A DNA stretch of 64,000 nt from Larus michahellis (Eukaryota; Chordata; Aves; Charadriiformes; Laridae): positions 90,442,215 to 90,506,214 of the forward strand of contig NC_133896.1 of assembly GCF_964199755.1 (NCBI RefSeq). Reading direction: 5' to 3'. Each line of letters starts with the position of its first letter. Position 1 is the first letter of the stretch. Positions 1 to 10,372 of the stretch are shown here, piece after piece. The position numbers were made by a program, and so were the translations under genes. The notes under the pieces were generated by a model, which saw only the letters and a list, made by a program, of their open reading frames with translations, had not been told where the DNA came from and did not search any database.

Positions 1-172
1 GTGTGTGTCCTTCCCCACTGTTCCCAGCCAGCCAATCCTTTCTCGCCTTTCATGTCCTGCCCAACCCCAATATGTCTAATATGTCTCACCCTCCTCACCC
101 AGGGCTTCCTCTTCCCATGTCTCTGGGCAGCGACAAAAGGCAGGTCCCTGAAAGGACAGGGGCTTTTCCCGC

Positions 173-918
173 ATGGCTCCCTGCTGGTTCTTTGTGGCCA
201 TGCTGGCCCCTATGGGTAAGTGATCTCAACTCACCCCTGAGCACCTACAGCGATTCCACTGCTGCTGTCCCAGCTGCATCCCCGCTTGCTGGCAGAGCTC
301 CATTCCCCAAAGCCTCCAGTGCTGAGGATGGGCACTGAATGCCGTGGGCAGGAATCCCTGAATCTCCTGCAAGGGCTGTCTATTTTTTCTTCTGTGCTCA
401 GCCCCCACATGGTTCATGTTTTGGACACAAACTGCCCAGGAATGTTTCTTGCCTCTTGGAGAGAGATTGGAAAGTCCCCTGCTGATGGGAAGAGCTGTCC
501 CATCCCTTCCACTGCTCCTTAATCTGTCCTGTTCCTTCCCACCCTCTTCTTTACAAACCCACTGTGCCCAGTTAAAGCTTTTCCATTTTTTCTCATCCTC
601 AATGCTCTTCCTTTTCCCTTCCAGTGCTGGCTCTGGAACAGTCCCCAGACACAGTGATACGACAAGGCCAGTCCGTGAGTCTGAGCTGTTCCAAAAAGAA
701 ATCCGCCAGCACTGCTATCTACTGGTACAAGCTTCCCCTGGGGAAGGACTCCAGGCTGATCCTCGTAGTTTCTGCATTTGAAGGTAGTAGAGCAGATGTG
801 GAAGAAGATCTCCGCAGCCGTTTGAAGAGCAGTGGGATACAAGGAGACACGATGACCATCTCGATCGAGCATGCCTTTCTGAATGACTCTGGCACGTATT
901 ACTGTGCTGAGAGTGAAA
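173..918 (+). CDS. TRBV: TCR V segment, subgroup 1, copy a (TRBV-like)
   Basis: This is a germline V segment for the variable domain of a T-cell receptor chain, probably beta. Exon 1 (173-215) encodes leader MAPCWFFVAMLAPM and ends in phase 1 at a GTAAGT donor. The 409-nt intron ends in a pyrimidine tract and AG at 623-624. Exon 2 (625-918, 294 nt) starts LALEQSPDTV and encodes the V domain. Visible landmarks are first Cys at about residue 36 (SLSCSKKK), core Trp 48 (IYWYK), FR3 with a NDS sequon, and DSGTYYCAE with second Cys at 108. CDR1 core is SASTAI and CDR2 region is SAFEGS. The exon runs directly into a CACAGTG heptamer at 919. There are no stops or frameshifts, so it should be rearrangement-competent. 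Assignment to beta rests on linked trypsinogen genes; another TCR chain is the alternative. Confidence 0.9.
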
Positions 919-956
919 CACAGTGGGTAGGCTGCTGAGGGAGCTGAGCGCAAACC
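919..956 (+). promoter_or_regulatory. V-RSS of subgroup 1 copy a
   Basis: A consensus heptamer CACAGTG (919-925) is followed by a 22-bp spacer and nonamer GCGCAAACC (948-956). The alternative 23-bp spacing gives CGCAAACCT, a poorer match to ACAAAAACC. Either way it is a 23-class signal placed 3' of a V exon, as expected for V segments. Confidence 0.85.
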
Positions 957-2828
957 TGCTCCTGCACAAAGGGGACCTGCTTTCCTCCTCGTCAGAGCTG
1001 CACAAGGCGGGATGATCCCTTTCCACTCATGACCTCCTCTGCTTCCTAGCCTGCCCTTCATCCTGTTCTCAGACTCTGTGAGTTTATTCGTCCTGCTTTC
1101 TCTCCATGCCACCCCACTCCTCCTTGCCTCTCTCTCCGTTTAGCTCTCATTTCCATTATAGCCACTTCCCTCAACGCTTCTTCCCCTCTCTGCCTCCCTT
1201 TCTCTCCCCACCTTCTTCTTTCTCTCTCTCTTCAATCTGCACTCTGCAGACCTCCTCTCATTTAACTCCAGGCAACCCTGGAGTTCGTCATTCTCACCGT
1301 CACACAGAAAGGATGTTTGCATGAGAGGTTCTTCTATCTAAGGTGCACCTTTAGATAAAGACAAGGCCGGGCACGTGGCGTAAGAGCCGGTACCGAGCGG
1401 GAGCCGCCCACGTCCTGCTCCGTTACAACGACCTGCCTGAGGTTATCCTGTGGCCAGGGGGAATGTGCAGCACAGCAGAGGCCTGAAGGCCATGTTGCAG
1501 GTGCAGCACAGCACAGGCGGGCGCGTGCTCGGGTTCACTGTTTTGTGCATCACTGAATCCTCCATCTACAGTGGTCTCTGGGTCAGGATCACTGCCTTCC
1601 ACCCCCTGATCCTCACACAGTTTACCTTTCCCAAGGATATATCTAAATTCCAGATTACGTTAGCAAGCTGTGCAGCTAACAGAAGGTTTCCTGATGGGTT
1701 AGAGTGGTATCTCTGTCTTAACACACACCGGTGCGCAGCACAGGCCATCATGGGGCTCTCCAGCAGGTTCCCACAGTGCAGCTTCCCATGCTGACAGACG
1801 GGCTTCTCCAGCCCTAAGCACAAGGCCCAAGAGAGCAGGCGTGCCCCGTTTGACATCTCTAACTCCTCGCATCCCATGTGCCCTGCAGGGCTCCCAATGC
1901 CCTGCCCTGCCGCCTGCGCACCCCAGGGAACACCATGGGAAATGGAGACCCTTCCCATGGACACATCAAGCCCAGCCTCCTCTCAGCTGGAGTGCTGGGG
2001 GTATTGTGGGGTATTGTGGGGTTTCTTCCTCTTGCCTGCACAGTTTAGCCCACCCTCTTGGTTCTTTTCTCCCTTTTCTTTTGAGGAAGCTGGGGTCATT
2101 CCTGAATCTGCTACAGGCATTTTTGTGGCAATGAATGCAGTGGGATACATCATACCTGGAACAGAGGGTGTGGGAGCTGCTGGCATTGCTGCACCCTTCT
2201 GCATGGACACAGGGGTACATCTTCTCTGCAAAGCCCATGACAGCCTTGAGCAGCCAGATCCCTTGCTCTCTTGTATGGGCTGTCCATACACTGCCGTGCA
2301 TTGCTGGGCCCACAGCATGGCAGAGACGTGCAGAAGCTCTGTCAGGCCTCTGACACACAGAGAGGGTGTCAGTGTGGACACACTGTGAGCCTCACTTCCT
2401 GCCAGCAGTGATTTCTCACAGCGTTGGGTTGGTGAACCGGCTATGCCCGAAGTAGAGAAGAAGACAGGATTTTCTCCAGCTCTGCCCATCCTCATCCTGC
2501 TGCTCCTTTGCAGAATGCTCCAAGAAAGAGAGTGTCATCTCTTCTCTGGCATGGAGAAGGTAAGTCTGTACCAGCCTATCCCACGGTGAATAGCCTTCTC
2601 CTCACAAATTGCTCTGGGGTGCGGTCTCCCAAGAGGCAGTCCCAGTGCAGAGCCAAAGGCAGCCTTTTCTCTCCTTGAGATATCCCTTTGGAGGAAGAGA
2701 GGAACAGTTACAGAACTCCTCTCTGGCATACTACAGTAGACAGCAGGGTGAGAGGTCAGCAGCCTTTCCCATTCCTGGGCAACATGACGAGCAGCACTGG
2801 GAGAAGCAGAGAAGATTCCACGATCCCA
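957..2828 (+). repeat. Long 3' flank of V1a
   Basis: Block shared behind V1a, V1d, V1e and V1g (and in deleted form behind V1c). It holds a CpG-rich patch with a palindrome at 1335-1357 and CACGTG at 1372-1377, repeated GGTATTGTGG at about 1998-2020, and a 46-nt exon-like element with good splice signals at 2514-2559. No complete gene is visible. Confidence 0.55.
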
Positions 2829-3798
2829 GCTCGAGTCCTGAACTTTGGGCTCAGCCCTGCCCTGAGATGCGGGGAGAGTGAGGTCCTCAAGGAGACCTCC
2901 CTCTCCACCTACCTGGTCCTTCTGTGTCTATGGTCTGTATCCCCCACAACAGGTTCATTACTCTTTGCACATTCCCTAGAGCATCACCGCAGCCTGACTT
3001 ACCACTGCCCTGGGCTGGGTGCATTTTCACCTGGGCTTGTTGGAGAGGCCTTGGCCCCACTTCATGACCCCATGCAGTGCTTTCAGTCTGGTTGGAGGAA
3101 GGGACAACATTGTTTGCTTCTCAGCATGAGGAGAATGTGAAGTCTGGGTTCCCATCACACGGAAAACTCTGAAGAGTAACACAGGGAGCAAAGCAGGTGT
3201 CTCAACACCCCCAATCCCAGGAGTGAGGAGGGACCGCAGCTGCATGCTGGCTGCCCATGGCCACCTTTCTGTTCCACCATTGTGCTGAAAGCTGTTGGAC
3301 TCCACCCATGGAGGCTCTTGCCATCCAATGGTAAGGGTGGTAGATGGGGATGGAGGTGGAGGGGTATGGGTGTGGGGGTGTGTGTGCTCCCTGCTTCCCT
3401 AGGGCATGGGGATTCTTGACCTTTCCGCAGACCCACTCTCAGAATGACATGAACACACAGAGCCAGTCCCCAGGGATCCATGGAACCAAGATTTGACTGT
3501 CCCTATGAGCATCAAGAACACTGGACATTTGGAAGTGGATGCGATCCGTGTGAGGGAAAGAAAGTCTGCTGTTTGACCAGAAATAACCCACAAGGAGGAG
3601 GCAGGCATTAGATGTTACCTTGTTCTATGTCCTTGAGGGGGAATTCCTGAAGAGCTTCTTCCTACTACCCTCACCCCCAAATAATCATTCTCACGGGGAA
3701 GTTTTCTTGGCATGGTCATTGGATCTCTACTCCTAGTCTAATGCCAAGGGTAGGTTTTTCTACCTTCAGATCTCTCTTTGGACGAGAAAGGTGCATTT

Positions 3799-4276
3799 CA
3801 CAGAATCACAGAATCACAGAATCTTCAGAGTTGGAAGGGACCTCTAGAGATCATCTAGTCCAACTCTCCTGCTAGAGCAGGATTACCTAAAGCACATCCC
3901 TCAGGGCTGCATCCAGGCGGGTCTTGAAAATCTCCAGAGAAGGGGACTCCACAACCTCCCTGGGCAGCCTGTTCCAGTGCTCTGTCACCCTCACCGTAAA
4001 GAAGTTTTTCCGTGTATTTGAACGGAACTTCCTATGTTCTAGCTTGTGCCCATTGCCCCTTGTCCGGTCACTGGGAACCATTGAAAAGAGCCTGGCTCCG
4101 TCCTCCTTAAACCCACACTTTAGGTGCTTGTAAACATTAATCAGGTCCCCCCTCAATCTTCTCTTCTCCAGGCTAAAGAGTCCCAGCTCTTTCAGCCTGT
4201 CCTCATAAGGGAGGTGCTCCAGTCCCATAATCATCTTGGTTGCCCTTCGCTGGACTCGCTCCAGTAGTTCCCTGGA
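3799..4276 (-). mobile_element. Short CR1 3' fragment in X module, left unit
   Basis: Starts with three CACAGAAT-type octamers and encodes on the - strand a 3' reverse transcriptase tail ([20 protein letters not shown], then [19 protein letters not shown]). The paralogous X module near 16935 lacks it, giving an empty site: GTGCATTT joins directly to a GCAACTCC string there. Confidence 0.9.
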
Positions 4277-4629
4277 GCAACTCCTCTCTGTCAAGCTACA
4301 AGCCACGCCACGAGCGTTATGTCAGCAGCCTGCTCGGTGCCTGGGGCCATGGCATGGACAGCATAGGGCTGAGCAGAGACAACACCACGCTGTGGCTTGT
4401 GGGGTCAGGGCCTGTGAAGTTCCAGGGCATCTGGAATGGCGTGTCAGCTGTGGGACAACGAAGCAGAACCCGTGCCCCATATCTCTGTGTCCTTTGCATA
4501 ATACTTCTTTTCTGGAGATCTCAGCTGATGCCAAAGGAAGAAAGGGAAAACCCCCAGCATCCCCCCTGCCCTGCCTCAAACCCAGGCTCCCATCCAGCCC
4601 CATCATCTTCCTGTGATTGCACGCATAAT

Positions 4630-4652
4630 CACACACACACACACACACACAG
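4630..4652. repeat. (CA)n microsatellite upstream of V3a
   Basis: About eleven CA units; the paralogous tracts lie near 17297 and 42361, the latter ending in AGAG. Confidence 0.9.
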
Positions 4653-5105
4653 CAAGACATCTGTGCAGGATTCATACCACCCATTGCTGTGTGTGAGTGT
4701 TCTCTCCCACTGATCCCAGCCAGCCATCTCCTTTCCCACATTTCAGATGCTCTCCCACTGCCTTGCCCACCCCCAATGTCATGCCTATCTTCCTTCCTCA
4801 GCATTTCCTCCACACACGTCTCTGTGCCTGTGCTGCCCGTGCTGCCACCATGGGCAGATTTCCATCGCTGACTGCTCCTTTCTTCTGATTTCCTCCCCAT
4901 TTCAAATACTGACATTTGCTGTCAGCTATTTCTCCTGGTCTTTCACAGACAGATGAGAAACTTGCCCATAGCTTTTAAACCCATCCCATCTCTTACCCCT
5001 GCTAGATTTTGTGGGGTTTTTTTCATCCCCTTCCTCCTCACACCATTTCACCTTCTGCCTAGACTCCCGCTACTGTTTTCTTTTGTTTTTCTTTTGTCCC
5101 GGCAG

Positions 5106-5404
5106 TGTGGGCCCTTCAACAGCCTCCTGATGCAGTCATCCGAGAGGGAGGAGCTGTGACTCTCAGCTGTTTCCAGATGGGAACCACACGCCCCTACATG
5201 CCATGGTAGGAGTAGGCTCAAAGAAAGGATGCCATACTGCAGCTGGTACCATACTGCAGCGTGTGGAGTGGAAAGGAAAAGGCAGAGTTTGAGGACGAAT
5301 TTCAGAATGCCTTCAAGAGTTGTGGGAGTATGCGATATTGCGTGTCCTTTTCAATAGATTTTGCCTCAGTGAATGATTCTGGCACATATGACTGCGCTAG
5401 GATA
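5106..5404 (+). pseudogene. TRBV: TCR V pseudogene, subgroup 3, copy a
   Basis: This is a V-exon relic behind a good acceptor (GGCAG at 5101-5105). It reads WALQQPPDAVIREGGAVTLS, with Cys, then PW followed at once by TAG (5207-5209) and a second TAG (5213-5215). Beyond these the frame continues with KDAILQLV, AEFEDEFQNAFKS and DSGTYDCAR, matching subgroup 2 in order. No leader exon is recognisable; the region near 4850 shares the 5' flank of V2, but its ATG opens only 12 codons. This copy lacks the extra G seen in copies b and c. Confidence 0.8.
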
Positions 5405-5442
5405 CACCTTGATTCAGATGCTGAGGCAGCTGAGCACAAATC
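5405..5442 (+). promoter_or_regulatory. Degenerate V-RSS of subgroup 3 copy a
   Basis: Heptamer-like CACCTTG at 5405-5411, 22-bp spacer, nonamer-like GCACAAATC at 5434-5442. Spacing is kept but the heptamer is degraded; the same is seen in the other two subgroup-3 copies. Confidence 0.6.
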
Positions 5443-6344
5443 TCTCTGTACGTGCAGCCTTCTCTCTGTTTCTATAGACAGCAGGGTAGACAGTGATGAG
5501 ACGGGGTTACTTCCCAAGGCAGATGAGAGTCTGAATGTCTGGGATGTGCATCAGGTATTGTCTCTGTGGAGAAGGTAGGACCGTGCAGTGCTCAAGGCCA
5601 GCTGTGCTTCCTGCAAGCACCCAGAACCACTGGAAAAGCCGAGGACATTTTGTTGAGGGAAAGAACCTCTAGATGTGCATGAGGCAGGGAAACAGAGCTG
5701 ATGCTGGGGGGAAAGATGGAATGCACCTCATCAGAGACACACTGAATTTCTGTGCTGCCTCTGTTTGTGCTGATATTGCCAGTACATCATCTGTGCATCA
5801 TAATGAGGAAAATGTTAGCAATCTTTGAGAGGCAGACAATGATCCCCACTTTTCTAGAGGCAAACGGGAGGAAAACTTCAATGTTAAGCATATGAGACTC
5901 CAGAGAGACCTACACACTCTATTCAGCTCGGGCTGTCTTTCTCCGTACCGTGCAGCTGTGTCATACCTGCAGAGCTGTAGCATGCCCATGCATGAAGCCC
6001 TTCCCAGTAACGCAGACTGCAGTCTCCCAAGCACAAAGCCAGGTGGTCCCAAGAATGAGGTGTCTCAGAAGTCTGATATATCAGGGTAAAGTCTCCCACT
6101 TATAGACATACGCCCACAGAATGAATAGACCCCTGTGTGCGCTCAGAGTCCAGAGATCTGTTCACACCAGCTGTGTGGGGACAGGCTTGCTCACTAATGA
6201 CATTATTGCTCCTCTGGCAGATTTTATCTTTCCTTCTCTGTCACTTTTTTTTCTTTGCTCTTTTTGGCCCTTTTTTTTTGATCTTATGAGGTTTTGCTCC
6301 CTTCTTCTGCATGAGGTGGGAGTACAACTAGGGATCCTAGCGCA
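5443..6344 (+). repeat. V3a 3' flank
   Basis: Block between V3 and P module, repeated at 18109-19011 and 43175-44078. T-rich near 6245-6285. Short ORFs here are not conserved with any family I know; no gene recognised. Confidence 0.5.
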
Positions 6345-7419
6345 TTGCCATTTCTTCTCTTTGCCTGTCACCAGGTAGAGCTCCAGGCACAGGCTCCGAC
6401 AGTTCCTATGAGGAGGGAAAGGTGCTGCCAGCAGCGCTGGGCATGGTGGAGACCTCTGTCATTTGTTGCCTGGGTTCCTTTCACTCTTGCCACTCTGCCA
6501 GCTGCGCATCCCTGCGCCGAGTTTGCCCCATTCAGGAGAGGCCATGTGGCTGTCCCCCTGGGCAGAGACACCCGAGGGCGCTGTGGGGAGGACGGCAGTG
6601 GCTGGAGTCCCGTGAGCCTGTGAGCAGAGCAGTAGAGCGGTGTCACTGGTGGAGCAGGAGTGAATGAAATCGCACTGTACAGCTGCAGCACCAGGCTGAG
6701 ACAACCAAGGGTGCCCAGCTGGGTCCCAGAATCATCAGAGAAACCATCTCTGGAGGAACCTGGGCTACTGCCTGTCAGCAAGGAAAGTGGAGGGAGAAGC
6801 CACCCTAGCCCCAGTCCTCAGCGCCTCTTCTCCCTCATGCCTCCGCCTTTGGGCCACACTCTTCAAAGGCATTTACCTTCCTCTCCTACTCCTCTCCCCA
6901 GCTCTGATGGGCCAGGGCTGGAGGGAGCCCTGCACACACCCACCTCCACCCCCACACAGAGTGACCCCTCATTATACCTATAAAAAAAGAGTGAGCCATG
7001 GCTGGGGGAGAGAGGGAAAATGCCTGGGGAAATGCAAGGGACCTGTGTGTGTGTCCTGCATAGCTCATGTCTCCAGCTCTCGAGGTTTTCAGAAGCAGAA
7101 GAGGAACTCTCAGGATTTCTCTGCCTTGCACGCACTCAGACTCCCATGCAACCTCAGCATTGTCCTCTCCATGCAACCCCCCTTCTCCCCTCCCCGCACA
7201 AACAGCCACCAGCCCCAGCTCTGCAGGGTTTATAGTTTCCTGTGACTGTGTGTGTCCTTCCCCACTGTTCCCAGCCAGCCAATCCTTTCTCACCTTTCAT
7301 GTCCTGCCCAACCCCAATATGTCTAATATGTCTCACCCTCCTCACCCAGGGCTTCCTCTTCCCATGTCTCTGGGCAGCGACAAAAGGCAGGTCCCTGAAA
7401 GGACAGGGGCTTTTCCCGC
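6345..7419 (+). repeat. P module: conserved 5' flank of V1 segments (copy before V1b)
   Basis: This ~1.07-kb block precedes most V1 leaders. It starts near GCCATTTCTTCTCTTTGCC and contains a GC-rich stretch open in several frames on both strands, a TATA-like CCTATAAAAAAAG near 6977 and GGGTTTATAGTTTCC about 190 bp before the leader ATG. It probably holds the V promoter. Other copies are at about 19012, 36833, 44079 and 63669. I see no convincing gene in it. Confidence 0.6.
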
Positions 7420-8167
7420 ATGGCTCCCTGCTGGTTCTTTGTGGCCATGCTGGCCCCTATGGGTAAGTGATCTCAACTCACCCCTGAGCACCTACAGCGA
7501 TTCCACTGCTGCTGTCCCAGCTGCATCCCCGCTTGCTGGCAGAGCTCCATTCCCCAAAGCTCCCAGTGCTGAGGATGGGCACTGAATGCCGTGGGCAGGA
7601 ATCCCTGAATCTCCTGCAAGGGCTGTCTATTTTTTCTTCTGTGCTCAGCCCCCACATGGTTCATGTTTTGGACACAAACTGCCCAGGAATGTTTCTTGCC
7701 TCTTGGAGAGAGATTGGAAACTCCCCTGCTGATCGGAAGGGCTGTCCCATCCCTGCCACTGCTCCTTAATCTGTCCTGTTCCTTCCCACCCTCTTCTCTA
7801 CAAACCCACAGTGCCTAGTTAAAAGTTTTTCCATTTTTTCCTCGTCCTCAATGTTCCTCCTTTTCTCTTCCAGTGCTGTCTCTGGAACAGTCCCCAGACA
7901 CAGTGATACGACAAGGCCAGTCCGTGAGTCTGAGCTGTTCCAAGAAGAAACCCTCCAACAGAGAAATATACTGGTACAAGGTTCCTTTGGGGAAGGACTC
8001 CAGGCTGATCCTGGTGGTTTCTGCATTTGAAGGTGGTAAAGCAGATGTGGAGGAGGATCTCCGCAGCCGTTTGAAGAGCAGTGGGATACAAGGAGACGCG
8101 ATGACCATCTCGATCGAGCATGCCTTTCTGAATGACTCTGGCATGTATTACTGTGCTGAGAGTGAAA
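7420..8167 (+). CDS. TRBV: TCR V segment, subgroup 1, copy b (TRBV-like)
   Basis: Two-exon V segment with leader exon 7420-7462 (same 14-residue leader as copy a) and V exon 7874-8167. The mature part begins LSLEQSPDTV. The conserved Cys, Trp (IYWYK) and second Cys (DSGMYYCAE) are present. CDR1 core is PSNREI and CDR2 region SAFEGG. FR3 has Met where the other copies have Thr before YYC. It is open throughout with normal splice sites. It follows a P module, with pseudogene V3a upstream, and is followed by the S-type flank rather than the long V1 3' flank. By position it corresponds to the segment at 45146, although the CDR1 differs. Confidence 0.9.
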
Positions 8168-8205
8168 CACAGTGGGTAGGCTGCTGAGGGAGCTGAGCGC
8201 AAACC
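8168..8205 (+). promoter_or_regulatory. V-RSS of subgroup 1 copy b
   Basis: Heptamer CACAGTG at 8168-8174, 22-bp spacer, nonamer GCGCAAACC at 8197-8205, identical to copy a. Confidence 0.85.
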
Positions 8206-8689
8206 TGCTCCTGCACAAAGGGGACCTGCTTTCCTCCTCGTCAGAGCTGCACAAGGCGGGATGAACCCTTTCCACTCCTTACCTCCTCTGCTTCCTAGCC
8301 TGCCCTTCATCCTCTTCTCAGAATCTGTGAGTTTATTTGTCCTGCTTTCTCTCCATGCCACCCCACTCCTCCTTGCCTCTCTCCCCGTTTAGCTCTCATT
8401 TCCATTATAGCCACTTCCCTCAACGCTTCTTCCCCTCTCGGACTCCTTTCCTACCCGTGCCACCTTCTTTCTGTCTCTCCTCAATCTGCACTCTGCAGAC
8501 CTCCTCTCATTTAACTCCAGGCAGCCCTGGAGTTCATCATTCTCACCGTCACACAGAAAGGATGTTTGCATGAGAGGTTCTTGGTGCACCTTTAGATAAA
8601 GGCAAGGCCAGGCACGTGGCGTAAGAGTTGTTAACCGAGCGGGAGCTGCCCACGTCCTGCTCCGTTACAACGACCTGCCTGAGGTTATC

Positions 8690-9585
8690 CTGTGCCTAAG
8701 GAGGAAAGAAGGCTGTGGAAAGAAGGATGGAAAAATCAGTCAGGAAAGGGGGTCCTGGCCTGCCTTTTTCCTGCCCCTCCTGGTCCCAGGATGAAAGGTG
8801 TTCTGGGTAGGGACAGCATGGGGCAGCTGAGACCTCCATGCCTCTCTGTCCTTTGTGATGTCCTGGAACATTCCCAACTCTGCTGCAGAGAGTAAGAGAA
8901 ACAAAGTGCAGTGGGATTCATAGTTCCCTGCAGGAGAGCAGGGGGAAGCTGCAGGTACAGTTTTGCTCTTCAGAGAACGGGATGGGGGAAGAGTTTCACT
9001 GCAAAGCCCATGAGAGCCCTCAGCAGGCAGAATGCTTGGGCTGTTGTGGTGTCTTTCCTGGTCCTGCCTCGCACTGATATTAATTGCTGTGCTCAGAGTA
9101 CCGCAGAGAGAAAACGCAGCCTCACACAGTCAGGGGAAAAAAGTAATAAAAAGAAGAAAGAGCTATGGCTGAGGGAGAGAGGGAAAATGCCTGGGGAAGT
9201 GCAAGGGACCTGTGTGTGTCCTGCATAGCTCATGTCTCCAGGTCTTGAGGTTTTCAGAAACAGAAGAGGAACTCTCAGCATTTCTCTGCCTTGCACGCAC
9301 TCAGACTCCCATGCAACCTCAGCCCAGTCCTCTCCATGCAACCCCCCTTCTCCCCTGCCCACACACACACCCACCGCCCCCCATCTCTGCAGGGTTTATA
9401 GTTTCCTGTGACTGTGTGTGTCCTTCCCCACTGTTCCCAGCCAGCCAATCCTTTCTCGCCTTTCACGTCCTGCCCAACCCCAATATGTCTAATATGTCTC
9501 ACCCTCCTCACCCAGGGCTTCCTCTTCCTATGTCTCTGGGCAGCGACAAAAGGCAGGTCCCTGAAAGGACAGGGGCTTTTCCCGC
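8690..9585 (+). repeat. S module: alternative 5' flank of V1c
   Basis: Replaces most of the P module ahead of V1c. It has its own first ~430 bp (8690-9120), then joins the P-type end at an AT-rich GTAATAAAAAGAAGAAAG string near 9145. Internal similarity to the V1 3' flank is seen around GCAAAGCCCATGAGAGCC (about 9000). A second copy lies before V1g. No gene recognised. Confidence 0.6.
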
Positions 9586-10334
9586 ATGGCTCCCTGCTGG
9601 TTCTTTGTGGCCATGCTGGCCCCTATGGGTAAGTGATCTCAACTCACCCCTGAGCACCTACAGCGATTCCACTGCTGCTGTCCCAGCTGCATCCCCGCTT
9701 GCTGGCAGAGCTCCATTCCCCAAAGCCTCCAGTGCTGAGGATGGGCACTGAATGCCGTGGGCAGGAATCCCTGAATCTCCTGCAAAGGCTGTCTATTTTT
9801 TCTTCTGTGCTCAGCCCCCACATGGTCAATGTTTTGGACACAAACTGCCCAGGAATGTTTCTTGCCTCTTGGAGAGAGATTGGAAAATCCCCTGCTGATG
9901 GGAAGAGCTGTCCCATCCCTTCCACTGCTCCTTAATCTGTCCTGTTCCTTCCCACCCTCTTCTCTACCAACGCGTAGTGCCAGTTAATGTTTTTCCATGT
10001 TTTCCTCTTCCTCAATGATGTTCTTCCTTTTCCCTTCCAGCGCTGGCTCTGGAACAGTCCCCAGACACAGTGATACGACAAGGCCAGTCCGTGAGTCTGA
10101 GCTGTTCCAAGAAGAAATCCGCTGGCTCAGCTGTATACTGGTACAAGGTTCCTTTGGGGAAGGACTCCAGGCTGATCCTCGTGGCTTCAGCAGTAGAAGG
10201 TGGTAAAGCAGATGTGGAGGAGGATCTCCGCAGCCGTTTGAAGAGCAGTGGGATACAAGGAGACGCGATGACCATCTCGATCGAGCATGCCTTTCTGAAT
10301 GACTCTGGCACGTATTACTGTGCTGAGCGTGAAA
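9586..10334 (+). CDS. TRBV: TCR V segment, subgroup 1, copy c (TRBV-like)
   Basis: Leader exon 9586-9628 and V exon 10041-10334, giving the same gene structure as the other subgroup-1 segments. The acceptor is followed by CG instead of TG, so the junction codon reads Ala instead of Val. CDR1 core is SAGSAV (VYWYK) and CDR2 region is SAVEGG. The V exon ends YYCAERE, the only copy with Arg after CAE. It is open and intact. Upstream is the S module. Downstream, the long 3' flank has lost about 370 bp (junction near 11060) compared with copies a, e and g. The intron end (GTAGTGCC, ATGATGTTC) matches the segment at 47310, its positional counterpart. Confidence 0.9.
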
Positions 10335-10372
10335 CACAGTGGGTAGGCTGCTGAGGGAGCTGAGCGCAAACC
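10335..10372 (+). promoter_or_regulatory. V-RSS of subgroup 1 copy c
   Basis: Heptamer CACAGTG at 10335-10341, 22-bp spacer, nonamer GCGCAAACC at 10364-10372. Confidence 0.85.

Larger units (their letters stand above)
2829..5105 (+). repeat. X module and V3a upstream region
   Basis: Block linking the V1 3' flank to the V3 relic, repeated at 15961-17771 (without the CR1 insertion) and 40555-42836. Its end holds a (CA)n tract (about 4630-4651) and a V2-like promoter-proximal stretch (CTGTGCCTGTGCTGCC near 4820). No gene recognised. Confidence 0.55.

Noticed and set aside
519-1112. Long open frames antisense to V1 exons (also near 7819, 47363 and others)
   Set aside because: They mirror the V exon and its RSS on the opposite strand, cross the V intron-exon boundary without splice logic, and resemble no known protein.
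2100-2160. Nonamer/heptamer-like string (ATTTTTGTGG ... GCAGTGG) resembling a 12-RSS before a J segment
   Set aside because: The heptamer match is poor and no FGxGT-type J motif or splice donor follows in any frame.
4689-4888. ATG near 4850 as leader exon of V3a
   Set aside because: It opens only twelve codons before a stop, gives no hydrophobic leader and has no donor in phase; V3 appears to have lost its leader.
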